Shown here piece after piece: positions 29,601-36,473 of a DNA stretch of 64,000 bases. The notes beneath the pieces are model-generated. The model ran no database searches, had not been told where the DNA came from, and was given only the letters and a program-made list of their open reading frames with translations. Position 1 is the first letter of the stretch. Each line of letters begins with the position of its first letter. The DNA is from Antarcticibacterium flavum (GTDB lineage Bacteria > Bacteroidota > Bacteroidia > Flavobacteriales > Flavobacteriaceae). The stretch covers positions 434,001-498,000 of the forward strand of contig NZ_CP040812.1 of assembly GCF_006159205.1 (NCBI RefSeq), written 5' to 3'. A program made the position numbers and the translations under genes.

Positions 29601-31102
29601 CTCAAACAGTGATCGTTGATGACGTTACTGCTCCTGTAGCTGATGTAGCTGAACTTCCAAACGTAACAGGTGAGTGTTCTGCAACGGTATCTGTTGTTCC
29701 AACTGCCACTGATAATTGTGGTGGAACTATCAACGGAACTACTGAAGATGCTCTTACTTATACTGAGCAGGGAACTTATACTGTAACCTGGACTTTCGAT
29801 GATGGAAATGGAAACACTTCCACTCAGACTCAAACAGTAATTGTAATTGAAATCGACGCCCCTGTTGTAGCTTCGGTTACACAACCAACCTGTGATGCAG
29901 AAACCGGATCTTTCAGCATTACTGCTGTTGAAGGTCTTGAATATAATATAAATGGTGGTTCATACACTGCAACTACTACTTTTGAAGGGCTTTCCGCAGG
30001 TACTTATACTGTAACTGCAAGAACCGCTCAGGGATGTGTTACTGAGGCTGTTTCAGTAACAATAAATGCACAACCTGCAACTCCTGCCGCTCCGGTGGTA
30101 TCCTCTGTGAGTCAGCCTGGATGTGGTGTTGCAACAGGATCATTTTCGGTACAGGTGGTTAACGGACTGGAATATAGTATTGATGGAGAAACGTATACTA
30201 CTTCAGGAAACTTTGAAGGCCTGGAGCCGGGGATCTATTTTGTAGCCGCGATGAATGAAACAGGATGTATGTCGGCTCTTACAGAAGTTGAGATCACTGA
30301 ATCCTCCACTCTTCCTTCTCCTCAGGTTCTTGCTGTGGTTCAACCATCTTGTGAGGTGGCAACGGGATCTTTCACTGTGGATGTAGAAGAGGGTGTTACC
30401 TACAGCATAAATGGTACAGATTACCAGGCTGAAGGTGAATTTACACAACTTGCACCGGGTATCTATTCTTTAACCGCACGAAATGAAGAAGGATGTGTTT
30501 CCCAGGCTGTGGAAGTGACCATTAACACGGTACAGGGCGCGGTTGCTATAGAAACCACTACTGTAGACCTATGTATTGAAGATGAGACCTTTGATCTTTT
30601 TGAACTATTGCTGGGGGATTATGACGATTCAGGTTCCTGGAGCGATCCAACCCAAACTGGTGCCCTTACAGGAAGCAGAATTGATCCTTCCCTGCTGCCG
30701 GTTGGAAACTATACCTTCACCTACAATCTGGGTGGGGAATGTCCTTCAACAACGATGGTTGCTGTGAGCATCAATGATCTTTGTGTGGTTCTTCCCTGTG
30801 GATTCCAGGATATCAAGGATAGCATTTCAAAAGCAGTTACTCCCAATGGAGACGGATATAATGACTTTTTCACGGTAAACCTGAATACAGATTGTGGTTT
30901 CACCTACAATGTAAAAATCTTTAATAGATGGGGGTCACAGGTATACTCTGCAGCAAACTACCAGAATGACTGGAATGGAAATTCAGACAGGTCTGTAACT
31001 TCCTCAAACCAGCTACCTTCAGGTACCTACTTTTATATTCTTGAAATAAATGGAAGTGGTTTTGAGCCAATCCAGGGTTACATCTACTTAGGAACTAAAT
31101 AA
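20609..31102 (+). CDS. Giant T9SS-secreted adhesin with 29 tandem 76-residue repeats
   Basis: 3,497 residues. The N-terminal signal peptide (hydrophobic WILLLVVILGNSVQIYAQ) is followed by a globular region to about residue 390. A DUF11-like segment follows at about 390-490 (EEITYKVEVKNKGTEAIDNAEL). QPTC-type repeats span about 630-790 and an HYR domain about 790-874. Then come 29 tandem repeats (residues 875-3083), each with two cysteines (TGECSATV, TATDNCGG) and an acidic FDDGNGN loop that looks calcium-binding. Three further QPTC...GC repeats of about 75 residues run to about 3310. The C-terminus (AVTPNGDGYNDFF, KIFNRWGSQVYS, LPSGTYFYILE) is a type B type IX secretion sorting domain. It is predicted to be secreted and attached to the surface with help from the following PorP/SprF protein, as SprB is with SprF in gliding flavobacteria. 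Confidence 0.92.
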   Translation: MEKNYFKAIPGSLKNFWILLLVVILGNSVQIYAQVRVDFNQRTSTSTPNKKVYNLNGDFTMIGNTNLTLQNYSTSRTNSNNTMILVDVDNDSNTSNSSMAQLTFSTENDANPICSNVVYAGLYWTGRTANNNSSRSKRTVKFKAPDASYKELTANPDNIRFPGDDNMYVAYVEVTDLVKAGGTGDYWVADMELTTGNGGAIGFYGGWGMVVIYENAQMNLRDVTVFDGYAFVAGNITTNYELPVSGFNTAQSGNVNVKLGFMAGEGDNAISGDYFQIQKKSDNGWLSLSHSANATNNFFNSSIETEGIRNPNLINNTGLDISMFTIPNANNNVIGNNQTSTKFRYGSTQDTYIIFNMVMSVDAYIPKIEGVGSITSINNNPVNAPYSAQPGEEITYKVEVKNKGTEAIDNAELIIPVPFNVEYIPNSVQNNIYFTPAPSPNNLTYNPNLGINGSLVWNIGSLPVSSNTNNILADLTVKFKVTTNCTILKNSVCGDGFTIPITGNLSGKGKITGTTFNNVGVIQGYQKDGACQGQPVSDNLMVKINATSYIADNCQETPDDLVFNYCKSESEIPVTDIKIILPEGSRIYNQFPINEAIEYNVSLPNTVGSTTYYATLKGSSTCYIPFIVEVRDTPVGAIEGTVTQPTCDVATGSFQIADFDSANTYNFNPDVVSISDSGLVTANGGTYNFTVTNTGGCTSAASEDVVVNAQSHTPDSPVVASTLDTTCDLNNGTISIVVMDGVEYSIDGENYQSTGNFDNLSPNNYYISARFINGDCISATTEIEIVEIPDTEDPVLSELEDININVDAGLCGAVVNYEVPIATDNCEGTEVSLTEGLASGGEFPVGISTVTYTATDASGNSVTTSFTVTVTDNEAPVPDVAELPTVTGECSATVSVVPTATDNCGGTINGTTEDALTYTEQGTYTVTWTFDDGNGNTSTQTQTVIVEDVTAPVANVAELPTVTGECSATVAVVPTATDNCGGTINGTTEDALTYTGQGTYTVTWTFDDGNGNITTQEQTVIVEDVTAPVADVAELPTVTGECSATVAVVPTATDNCGGTIEGTTEDALTYNEQGTYTVTWTFDDGNGNITTQEQTVIVDDVTAPVPDVAELPTVTGECSATVAVVPTATDNCGGTINGTTEDALTYTEQGTYTVTWTFDDGNGNTSTQTQTVIVEDVTAPVADVAELPTVTGECSATVAVVPTATDNCGGTINGTTEDALTYTEQGTYIVTWTFDDGNGNTSTQTQTIIVEDVTAPVADVTTLETLTGGCSVTVITVPTATDNCEGTIEGTTNDPLTYEEQGTFTITWTYDDGNGNTSTQTQTVEVNDTSAPVADLNDLPTITAECFVTVDAIPTATDNCSGEKFNGTTSDPLTYNEQGTYTITWTFDDGNGNTSTQTQTVIVEDVTAPVADVAELPTVTGECSATVAAVPTATDNCGGTIEGTTEDALTYNEQGTYTVTWTFDDGNGNITTQEQTVIVEDVTAPVADVAELPTVTGECSATVAVVPTATDNCGGTIEGTTEDALTYNEQGTYTVTWTFDDGNGNITTQEQTVIVDDVTAPVPDVAELPTVTGECSATVAVVPTATDNCGGTINGTTEDALTYTEQGTYTVTWTFDDGNGNITIQEQTVIVDDVTAPVADVAELPSVTGECSATVSVVPTATDNCGGTINGTTEDALTYTEQGTYTVTWTFDDGNGNTSTQTQTVIVEDVTAAVADVTTLETLTGGCSVTVTAVPTATDNCEGTIEGTTNDPLTYEEQGTFTITWTYDDGNGNTSTQTQTVEVNDTSAPVADLNDLPTITAECFVTVDAIPTATDNCSGEKFNGTTSDPLTYNEQGTYTITWTFDDGNGNTSTQTQTVIVEDVTAPVADVAELPTVTGECSATVAVVPTATDNCGGTINGTTEDALIYTEQGTYTVTWTFDDGNGNTSTQTQTVIVEDVTAPVADVAELPSVTGECSATVAVVPTATDNCGGTINGTTEDALTYTEQGTYIVTWTFDDGNGNTSTQTQTVIVEDVTAAVADVTTLETLTGGCSVTVTTVPTATDNCEGTIEGTTNDPLTYEEQGTFTITWTYDDGNGNTSTQTQTVEVNDTSAPVADLNDLPTITAECFVTVDAIPTATDNCSGEKFNGTTSDPLTYNEQGTYTVTWTFDDGNGNTSTQTQTVIVEDVTAPVADVAELPTVTGECSATVAAVPTATDNCGGTIEGTTEDALTYTEQGTYIVTWTFNDGNGNTSTQTQTVIVDDVTAPVADVAELPTVTGECSATVSVVPTATDNCGGTINGTTEDALTYTEQGTYTVTWTFDDGNGNITIQEQTVIVDDVTAPVADVAELPSVTGECSATVSVVPTATDNCGGTINGTTEDALTYTEQGTYTVTWTFDDGNGNTSTQTQTVIVEDVTAAVADVTTLETLTGGCSVTVTAVPTATDNCEGTIEGTTNDPLTYEEQGTFTITWTYDDGNGNTSTQTQTVEVNDTSAPVADLNDLPTITAECFVTVDAIPTATDNCSGEKFNGTTSDPLTYNEQGTYTITWTFDDGNGNTSTQTQTVIVEDVTAPVADVAELPTVTGECSATVAVVPTATDNCGGTINGTTEDALIYTEQGTYTVTWTFDDGNGNTSTQTQTVIVEDVTAPVADVAELPSVTGECSATVAVVPTATDNCGGTINGTTEDALTYTEQGTYIVTWTFDDGNGNTSTQTQTVIVEDVTAAVADVTTLETLTGGCSVTVTTVPTATDNCEGTIEGTTNDPLTYEEQGTFTITWTYDDGNGNTSTQTQTVEVNDTSAPVADLNDLPTITAECFVTVDAIPTATDNCSGEKFNGTTSDPLTYNEQGTYTITWTFDDGNGNTSTQTQTVIVEDVTAPVADVAELPTVTGVCSATVAVVPTATDNCGGTIEGTTEDALTYIEQGTYTVTWTFDDGNGNTSTQTQTVIVEDVTAPVADVAELPTVTGECSATVAAVPTATDNCGGTIEGTTEDALTYTEQGTYIVTWTFDDGNGNTSTQTQTVIVDDVTAPVADVAELPNVTGECSATVSVVPTATDNCGGTINGTTEDALTYTEQGTYTVTWTFDDGNGNTSTQTQTVIVIEIDAPVVASVTQPTCDAETGSFSITAVEGLEYNINGGSYTATTTFEGLSAGTYTVTARTAQGCVTEAVSVTINAQPATPAAPVVSSVSQPGCGVATGSFSVQVVNGLEYSIDGETYTTSGNFEGLEPGIYFVAAMNETGCMSALTEVEITESSTLPSPQVLAVVQPSCEVATGSFTVDVEEGVTYSINGTDYQAEGEFTQLAPGIYSLTARNEEGCVSQAVEVTINTVQGAVAIETTTVDLCIEDETFDLFELLLGDYDDSGSWSDPTQTGALTGSRIDPSLLPVGNYTFTYNLGGECPSTTMVAVSINDLCVVLPCGFQDIKDSISKAVTPNGDGYNDFFTVNLNTDCGFTYNVKIFNRWGSQVYSAANYQNDWNGNSDRSVTSSNQLPSGTYFYILEINGSGFEPIQGYIYLGTK
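25367..27039 (+). repeat. Segmental duplication block, copy 1
   Basis: This 1,673-bp stretch (units 10-17 in part) recurs at 27425-29097, offset 2,058 bp (nine units). No mismatch was seen by eye in the lines compared. The flanking bases differ (C25366 versus T27424; C27040 versus G29098). A recent intragenic duplication or gene-conversion event. Confidence 0.8.
27425..29097 (+). repeat. Segmental duplication block, copy 2
   Basis: Second copy of the 1,673-bp block at 25367-27039. The two blocks are separated by 385 bp. Confidence 0.8.
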
Positions 31103-31112
31103 ACCAAATCAA

Positions 31113-32027
31113 ATGAAAAATTATTACATCCTCATATTGATACTTTTTGTGGGATTGTCCTCTGCCCGGGCACAACAACTACCGCAATTCACTCAATATA
31201 TGTATAATACCATAGCGATAAACCCTGCCTATGCCGGGAACAGGGATGGACTATCTCTAACGGCACTTCACCGTAGCCAGTGGGAAGGAATTGAAGGTGC
31301 ACCACGTACACAAACCTTTTCTATCCACTCCCCTCTTTCCAATGAGAAAGTTGGTCTGGGCCTTTCTGTGATCAATGATAAGACCGGGTATGAGAACTAC
31401 ACCTATTTGTATGGGGATTTCTCTTACACTATCAATGTGAGTGACGATGTTACCCTTTCCTTTGGTGCCAAGGGTGGATTTAGCTACTACAATCTTGATG
31501 AGAATTTATTTACTGAGCCAAGTGTATTACAAGATCCTTTCTTCAGGGAGCAATTTAATCGCTGGACTCCCAATGTGGGGGCCGGGTTATATTTATCTTC
31601 ACAGGACTGGTACGTAGGACTTTCAGCTCCTAAATTGATCAACAATAACAACAATGAATTTAGCGAATACGTCGCCCTGGAGCAGGTTCATTATTATCTA
31701 ACCGGGGGTTATGTTTTTGATCTTAGTGATACCTGGAAACTACGGCCTACCGCTCTTGCAAAAGTAACATCGGGAGCACCGCTTTCGTTTGATATGTCGG
31801 GAACCGTGATCTATGATGAGAAGCTTTACCTTGGTGCCACCTACAGGATTGATGATGCAATAGGAGCCTTTCTCGATTTCCAGATCTTTGAACCATTAAG
31901 GATTGGATATGCTTACGAGTACTCAATCTCAGACCTTAGGCCATATACTTCAGGATCCCACGAGATCATCCTGATTTATGAAATGAGGTATAAGAACACC
32001 AAATTCAAATCCCCAAGATTTTTCTAA
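31113..32027 (+). CDS. PorP/SprF family type IX secretion membrane protein
   Basis: 304 residues with a signal peptide (YYILILILFVGLSSARAQ). The mature start QQLPQFTQYMYNTIAINPAYAG is the hallmark of the PorP/SprF family, followed by amphipathic strands of an outer-membrane beta-barrel. PorP/SprF-like proteins bind the C-terminal domain of type B cargo and help anchor it on the cell surface. Located 10 nt after the giant adhesin, it is very likely its dedicated partner. Confidence 0.93.
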   Translation: MKNYYILILILFVGLSSARAQQLPQFTQYMYNTIAINPAYAGNRDGLSLTALHRSQWEGIEGAPRTQTFSIHSPLSNEKVGLGLSVINDKTGYENYTYLYGDFSYTINVSDDVTLSFGAKGGFSYYNLDENLFTEPSVLQDPFFREQFNRWTPNVGAGLYLSSQDWYVGLSAPKLINNNNNEFSEYVALEQVHYYLTGGYVFDLSDTWKLRPTALAKVTSGAPLSFDMSGTVIYDEKLYLGATYRIDDAIGAFLDFQIFEPLRIGYAYEYSISDLRPYTSGSHEIILIYEMRYKNTKFKSPRFF

Positions 32028-32044
32028 ACTATAATAAAGCTATT

Positions 32045-33919
32045 ATGAGGAATTTCAACTACTTATTAATTCTACTATTCATTGGAAATAGTTTTATAAG
32101 TTCAGCTCAAAATGCAAAGCAAAGAAAAGCCGACAGGCTCTTTAATGACCTTGCTTATACAGAAGCTGTAGAGGTTTATAAAGACCTTGTGGAAAGGGAC
32201 CATAATACCCTCTACAACAAGCAAAAGCTTGGAGACAGTTACATAAAACTTCGCAGGCCTTCACAGGCGGTGGCATATTACGAGGAGATTGTAAATGACC
32301 CTAACGTCTCTCCTGAATATTATTATAAGTACGCACAGGCATTAAGAGGGGTTATGCGATACGAGGAATCCCGGGAATGGTTACAAAAATACAGAAACTC
32401 CAAAGGTAATACTCAAAATGTTGACAGGATGCTGGAGGGAGATGTTTCAGATATCGAGATAGCCGATGAGTATTCACTTAATGGTGTGAACTTTAACTCC
32501 GGTTTCAGTGATTTCGGAGCCTATGAAAAGGACGGAAGAGTATATTTTGTTTCCTCCAGGGATGATGGGATGTCAAAGAAAAGTAAGACTTATTCCTGGA
32601 CGGGAGAGCCGTTTTTGGATATATATCAATTTGAAGCAGGAAATGTTACAGCCCTACCGGGTGATGTGAACACAGTATTACACGACGGACCTTTAACTAT
32701 AACAAAGGATGGCAGATATATGTATTTTAACCGCAACAATTATCTGAATAATAAACAGGGTAAGCGCGATAAGGATAAAACAAATCACCTTAAGATCTAC
32801 CGGGCAACCAATGTTAATGGACAGTGGAAAGATGTGGTAGAACTGCCGTTTAACAGTGACTCCTACTCAGTGGGCCACCCTGCGCTTTCTGCCGATGAAA
32901 AGACCCTTTATTTCGCTTCAGATATGCCTGGAGGTTTGGGAGGGACAGACATTTATAAAGTTGAGATCCTTGGTGAAAACGAATATGGAATACCATCTAA
33001 CCTGGGAAAAGAGATCAATACCCCCCAGGATGAGGCCTTTCCTTTTGTAACTGAATATAATGTACTGTATTTTTCTTCCAATGGCCACCTTGGAATGGGA
33101 ATGATGGATATATTCAAGGTAGATCTTGGACAAATGGGAATTAAGGTAACCAACCTTGGAGAACCTGTGAACAGCAATATGGACGACTTCGCCTATTTCA
33201 TGATGAATGGCAATAATACAGGTTATTTTGCTTCAAATCGTGAAGGTGGAATCGATAATATCTACGGGTATAATCTTTTAAATCCGTTAATTTTAAAAGG
33301 TACTGTGACAGATGCTATCAACAAAAGACCTGTTCCAAATGCAACCATTCGCTTATTTGATGAGAATAATAATCAGGTTGCATTCCTTGAAACAAAACAG
33401 GACGGGACTTACGAAACTGAAATAAGCAGGAATAAGGAATATCCTGTAGAAGCCAAGCATATTGAGTACGAGGAGAAAACAGGTAGCATTAGTTCTATGG
33501 ACAGCAACGAGCGCGATGAACTGGTTTATAATATTGAACTCGACCCAATTGAAGATGTTGAATATTTAGCTGAAATTGATATCATCTATTTTGACTTTGA
33601 CAAACATAATATAAGGCCAGATGCTGCAAAGGAGCTGGATAAACTTGTTGACCTGATGCAGAACAAATATCCGGAACTTGTAATTGAAATAGGTTCGCAT
33701 ACAGACAGGAGAGGAAGTGAACAGTATAACGAAGGCCTTGCTGAAAGAAGAGCGAAATCCACCTATGATTATCTTATATCAAAGGGAATCTCTGAAGATA
33801 GGATCGTGGAATACAGAGGTTATGGTAAAAAAGAACCTGCAATAGACTGTGACCAATGCACAGAAAGAGACCATCAAATGAACCGAAGATCTATTTTCAA
33901 GGTGGTAAAAATGAATTAA
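32045..33919 (+). CDS. OmpA family protein with TPR and PD40 repeats
   Basis: 624 residues with a signal peptide (LLILLFIGNSFISSAQN). TPR-like helices (KADRLFNDLAYTEAVEVYK, RRPSQAVAYYEEIV) span residues about 25-125. WD40-like beta-propeller blades follow at about 165-400 (HPALSADEKTLYFASDMPGG). A carboxypeptidase-regulatory-like domain is at about 408-480 (LKGTVTDAINKRPVPNATI). The C-terminal OmpA peptidoglycan-binding domain has IIYFDFDKHNIRPDA and EIGSHTDRRGSEQYNEGLAERRA. This architecture recurs as the third member of adhesin-PorP-OmpA cassettes (compare PorE in T9SS), tethering the complex to peptidoglycan. Confidence 0.92.
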   Translation: MRNFNYLLILLFIGNSFISSAQNAKQRKADRLFNDLAYTEAVEVYKDLVERDHNTLYNKQKLGDSYIKLRRPSQAVAYYEEIVNDPNVSPEYYYKYAQALRGVMRYEESREWLQKYRNSKGNTQNVDRMLEGDVSDIEIADEYSLNGVNFNSGFSDFGAYEKDGRVYFVSSRDDGMSKKSKTYSWTGEPFLDIYQFEAGNVTALPGDVNTVLHDGPLTITKDGRYMYFNRNNYLNNKQGKRDKDKTNHLKIYRATNVNGQWKDVVELPFNSDSYSVGHPALSADEKTLYFASDMPGGLGGTDIYKVEILGENEYGIPSNLGKEINTPQDEAFPFVTEYNVLYFSSNGHLGMGMMDIFKVDLGQMGIKVTNLGEPVNSNMDDFAYFMMNGNNTGYFASNREGGIDNIYGYNLLNPLILKGTVTDAINKRPVPNATIRLFDENNNQVAFLETKQDGTYETEISRNKEYPVEAKHIEYEEKTGSISSMDSNERDELVYNIELDPIEDVEYLAEIDIIYFDFDKHNIRPDAAKELDKLVDLMQNKYPELVIEIGSHTDRRGSEQYNEGLAERRAKSTYDYLISKGISEDRIVEYRGYGKKEPAIDCDQCTERDHQMNRRSIFKVVKMN

Positions 33920-33943
33920 AGTTTTAGGGCAAATGATTAAAAT

Positions 33944-33973
33944 GGGTTCGGCAGCAGTCGGGCCCTTTTTTTT
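33944..33973 (+). terminator. Rho-independent terminator of the adhesin cassette
   Basis: A 7-bp stem GGGTTCG/CGGGCCC (two G-U pairs) with an 8-nt loop and a T-run, 24 nt after the OmpA stop. Confidence 0.7.
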
Positions 33974-34064
33974 ACCTCTCACCTTCCCTAAACCTTTTTC
34001 TCATAACCAGGTCATTAATATAAATTGGAAACATAGAATTTTTATTAACTGCTTCTATTGATCC

Positions 34065-34223
34065 TGTCCCATAGAGACTTTCTATGGGAAGGAAACTATT
34101 ATACCTATGAACAACCTGTGCCGTTAGGTACAGAATATATTCGGGATATTTATATGCCGTACCCGAAAGGCACAGGTAAAAAATTAATTTTGATTCTACC
34201 CATAGATAGTCCCTAACGGGACA
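34065..34223. repeat. Near-palindromic ~157-bp element, copy A
   Basis: Starts TGTCCCATAGAGACTTTCTA and ends with the near-complement TAGATAGTCCCTAACGGGACA. Inner arms CCTGTGCCGTTAGGTACAGA and CCGTACCCGAAAGGCACAGG also pair. The whole unit folds into one long interrupted hairpin. It is followed by a conserved tail with CATTCTAATGAATCCTAAAA (34274-34293). Confidence 0.8.
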
Positions 34224-34391
34224 AAGCATCTTTGTTATAGCTATGCGCTAATTGTTTTTTAAGCCCAACCACAACCATTCTAATGAATCCTAAAAGAACC
34301 TTCCTACGACAGCTGAAAAAGGTTTCAGCATCCAATCGCCTGAAACAATGCCAGCCCTATCGTTGGCCTCCAGAACTATCCTTTAGCCAGA

Positions 34392-34548
34392 TGTCCCGCA
34401 GGGACTTTCTATGGGTAGAAAATTTTTATCTGGGAAGCAACCTGTGCCTGTAGGTACAGAATATATAGAGCGTATTTATATGCCGTACCGAAAGGCACGG
34501 GAAAAAATAGCATTTCGATTCTATCCCTAGATATTCCCTAAAGGGACA
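34392..34548. repeat. Near-palindromic ~157-bp element, copy B
   Basis: Starts TGTCCCGCAGGGAC and ends CCCTAAAGGGACA. Inner arms CCTGTGCCTGTAGGTACAG and CCGTACCGAAAGGCACGG. The arms differ by compensating changes from copies A and C. The same tail type follows (CATTCTTATGAAACCTAAAA). Confidence 0.8.
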
Positions 34549-34684
34549 AACGACCTAGGGAAAATAGGTAGTCTAATCGCTTAAACCGAATCACAAGCAT
34601 TCTTATGAAACCTAAAAGAACTTTCATTCGTCCTTCTGAAAAACGTTTCAGAATCTAATGATCTTAATACTTACCGCCCCTCTC

Positions 34685-34767
34685 ACCTGCCTTCATCTTT
34701 ATCTTTTAACTACTCGGTTATAAAAATTAAAGAATGTGAAAATTGCACGCACAGCCACCGGTGCTCC
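34685..34767 (+). repeat. Direct repeat flanking palindromic copies C and D
   Basis: Segment containing CTTTTAACTACTCGGTTATA and GCACAGCCACCGGTG-type sequence. It recurs at about 35436-35521 immediately before copy D, so element and flank were duplicated together. Confidence 0.65.
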
Positions 34768-34924
34768 TGTTCCGTAGGGACTTCTATGGGTAGAAAATTT
34801 TTATCCGGTGAACAGCCTGTGCCGTTAGGTAAAGAATATACACAGGAGATTTATATACCGTACCTAAAGGCACGGAAAAAAAATAGCATTTCGATTCTAC
34901 CCACAGATAGTCCCTAACGGGACA
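34768..34924. repeat. Near-palindromic ~157-bp element, copy C
   Basis: Starts TGTTCCGTAGGGAC and ends AGTCCCTAACGGGACA. It is preceded by an about 85-bp segment (34685-34767) that recurs before copy D, and followed by the CATTCTAATAAAACCTAAAA tail and then the multi-hairpin element. Confidence 0.8.
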
Positions 34925-35005
34925 CAGCAACTATGGAATATATGTGCGCTAATCGGTTAAACCTAATCACAAGCATTCTAATAAAACCTAAAAGAACCTT
35001 CAAGC

Positions 35006-35340
35006 GTCATGCTGAGACCCCGATAAATTTTTTTTTATTAGCGTGAGGTGATGACGTATGAATATCATCAATGAGTATAATATTCTTCTTTGCAGAATTT
35101 CTCCCGGCCTACGAAAGCTTATCGTAAAATTTGAAATGAGAGGGGCGTTAAGAATTTTAGGCTGTTTGAGCACAACGGAATATTCTCGCAGGATTTTATT
35201 TGCCCGCGAGTTCCTAAAATTTAGCCACCGAATGAAAAATTTAGAGAAGCTTTGGTAAGCCTAAACTTTTTTGGTTCTTTTTTTGCAACCGACGACCAAA
35301 GGGAGAGGATTGCAGCAAAAAAGAACAAGCGGTCCTATAT
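35006..35340. repeat. Multi-hairpin dispersed element, copy 1
   Basis: Shares about 300 bp with 62038-62330. It contains three nested or consecutive inverted repeats: GTCAT...GATGAC with an A/T-rich core; a long pair GGCCTACGAAAGCTTATC / AAGCTTTGGTAAGCC with the inner arms GAATTTTAGG / CCTAAAATTTAGCC; and TTTTTTTGCAACC / GATTGCAGCAAAAAA. A weak ORF (35058-35258) lies inside it and is not a gene. Downstream homology resumes at AATACGTCAATGGTAACTCG (35381 onward). Confidence 0.8.
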
Positions 35341-35521
35341 AATGCCTATAAACCTGCCTGGATAATGTAAGAAAAATAGAATACGTCAATGGTAACTCGT
35401 TTCAGCATCTAATGAAATAAAGGCGAACTGACGCTCTCACTTGCCTTCAATCTATATCTTTTAACTACTCGATTATAAAATTAAAGAAGACGGAAATGGT
35501 ACGCACAGCCACCGGTGATAC

Positions 35522-35600
35522 TGTCCCATAGGGACTTTCTATGGGTAGAAAATTTTTATCCGGGAAGCAACCTGTGCCTTTAGGTACAGAATATAAACCA
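35522..35600. repeat. Near-palindromic element, copy D (right arm lost)
   Basis: The left arm (TGTCCCATAGGGAC, then CCTGTGCCTTTAGGTACAGA) is intact. After about 35600 the sequence diverges and the complementary right arm is missing. Confidence 0.7.
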
Positions 35601-35692
35601 GGAATTGTAGGCCATACCTGATAATTTTTTTAAGGTAAAAGATTTGTATTTCGGTTTGGACAGCCCAGAACGGCTCCTGGAAAATAAACTAT

Positions 35693-35725
35693 AAAAAAAG
35701 GGCCTGACTCTCGTCAAACCCTTTC
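35693..35725 (-). terminator. Terminator of the CAP-domain gene
   Basis: The minus strand folds AAGGGTTTGAC-GAGA-GTCAGGCCCTT with a following T-run, about 50 nt after the stop of the CAP gene. Confidence 0.7.
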
Positions 35726-35777
35726 CTGCATAGCAGACTAATCAGATTTATTTGGCATTAAAATGAAATCTCATTTA

Positions 35778-36287
35778 CTATCTCTTTACAAATATATTAG
35801 TAAAATAATTCTTCCCATCCTCGTCTTGCTCCACTGAGATTCCAAAATGGGTGAAATCTCCTTCAATATTATCCTTATGACCATCGCTATTGATCCAGGC
35901 ATTTACAACAGCCTCTGCAGTACGATATCCAAAACCAATATTTTCGCTAACTGCTTTGGCTCCTATATCATTTACAAGGGCAATATATCTTTTATTAAAG
36001 TTATCATGGCTCACTTTTTTATTCGCGATCATATAATTATTATGTTCGATAGCCTGGTGGGTGATATCATCTAAGGTACCAAGTACTTTTAGACCATTAT
36101 CTCTTCTATAGTTATTCACGGCTACTATAATATCTTTTTCAATAGAACTGTAGGCGATATAATCTACAAGGTTTGCAGTCTTAATTGGATCATCGGCTGG
36201 AAGATCATTGTCTGTAGCGCAGGAGCTAAATGTCAACACGCAAATAAGGACAAGACACACTTTTTTAGTAATAGTGTACATAGGCAA
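35778..36287 (-). CDS. CAP/SCP-domain lipoprotein
   Basis: 169 residues (a start two codons later is possible). Lipoprotein signal: hydrophobic VCLVLICVLTFSSC with the cysteine of a lipobox. The mature part is a CAP (CRISP/Antigen-5/PR-1) domain: EKDIIVAVNNYRRDNGL, THQAIEHNNYMI, VSENIGFGYRTAEAVVNAWINSDGHKDNI and HFGISVEQDEDGKNYFTNIF. Bacterial CAP proteins are extracytoplasmic and mostly of unknown function. Monocistronic. Confidence 0.87.
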   Translation of the reverse strand: MPMYTITKKVCLVLICVLTFSSCATDNDLPADDPIKTANLVDYIAYSSIEKDIIVAVNNYRRDNGLKVLGTLDDITHQAIEHNNYMIANKKVSHDNFNKRYIALVNDIGAKAVSENIGFGYRTAEAVVNAWINSDGHKDNIEGDFTHFGISVEQDEDGKNYFTNIFVKR

Positions 36288-36473
36288 ACAGGTTAGTTAG
36301 GTAAATTTGGGATAGCCAAAATACACAAAAAATCGATTAAATGCACGTTTTGTCCTTCGCAATGTGCGATTTATCGAAATTTTAACAAAATTTGTAATCC
36401 CCGTCCTACAAACAGGGATCATATAGAATAAGAAATAACAGGAAAGGATTTAAGGAATTATACAGGCAGGGCC

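Larger units (their letters stand above)
23231..29857 (+). repeat. 29 coding tandem repeats, 228-231 bp each
   Basis: Counting repeat starts at the APV/AAV motif gives 29 units. 24 units are 228 bp, and five (units 7, 13, 17, 22, 26) are 231 bp because of an extra residue (CSGEKFNGTT). The total of 6,627 bp matches the observed span exactly. Three unit types occur: VAELPTVTGEC (majority), VTTLETLTGGC and LNDLPTITAEC. The last two always occur as an ordered pair. Confidence 0.93.

Noticed and set aside
23180..29884. Long open frames on the minus strand across the adhesin repeats (up to 388 codons).
   Set aside because: The repeat length is a multiple of 3, so any open antisense frame repeats itself. 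The Ser/Tyr/Ile-rich products have no protein-like character and no start signals.
35058..35258. ORFs inside the multi-hairpin element (also at 62260-62499).
   Set aside because: The two copies do not keep the same reading frame; the DNA is a structured repeat.
34065..35600. Possible CRISPR array.
   Set aside because: Repeats are about 157 bp, themselves palindromic, irregularly spaced, and there are no cas genes or uniform spacers.
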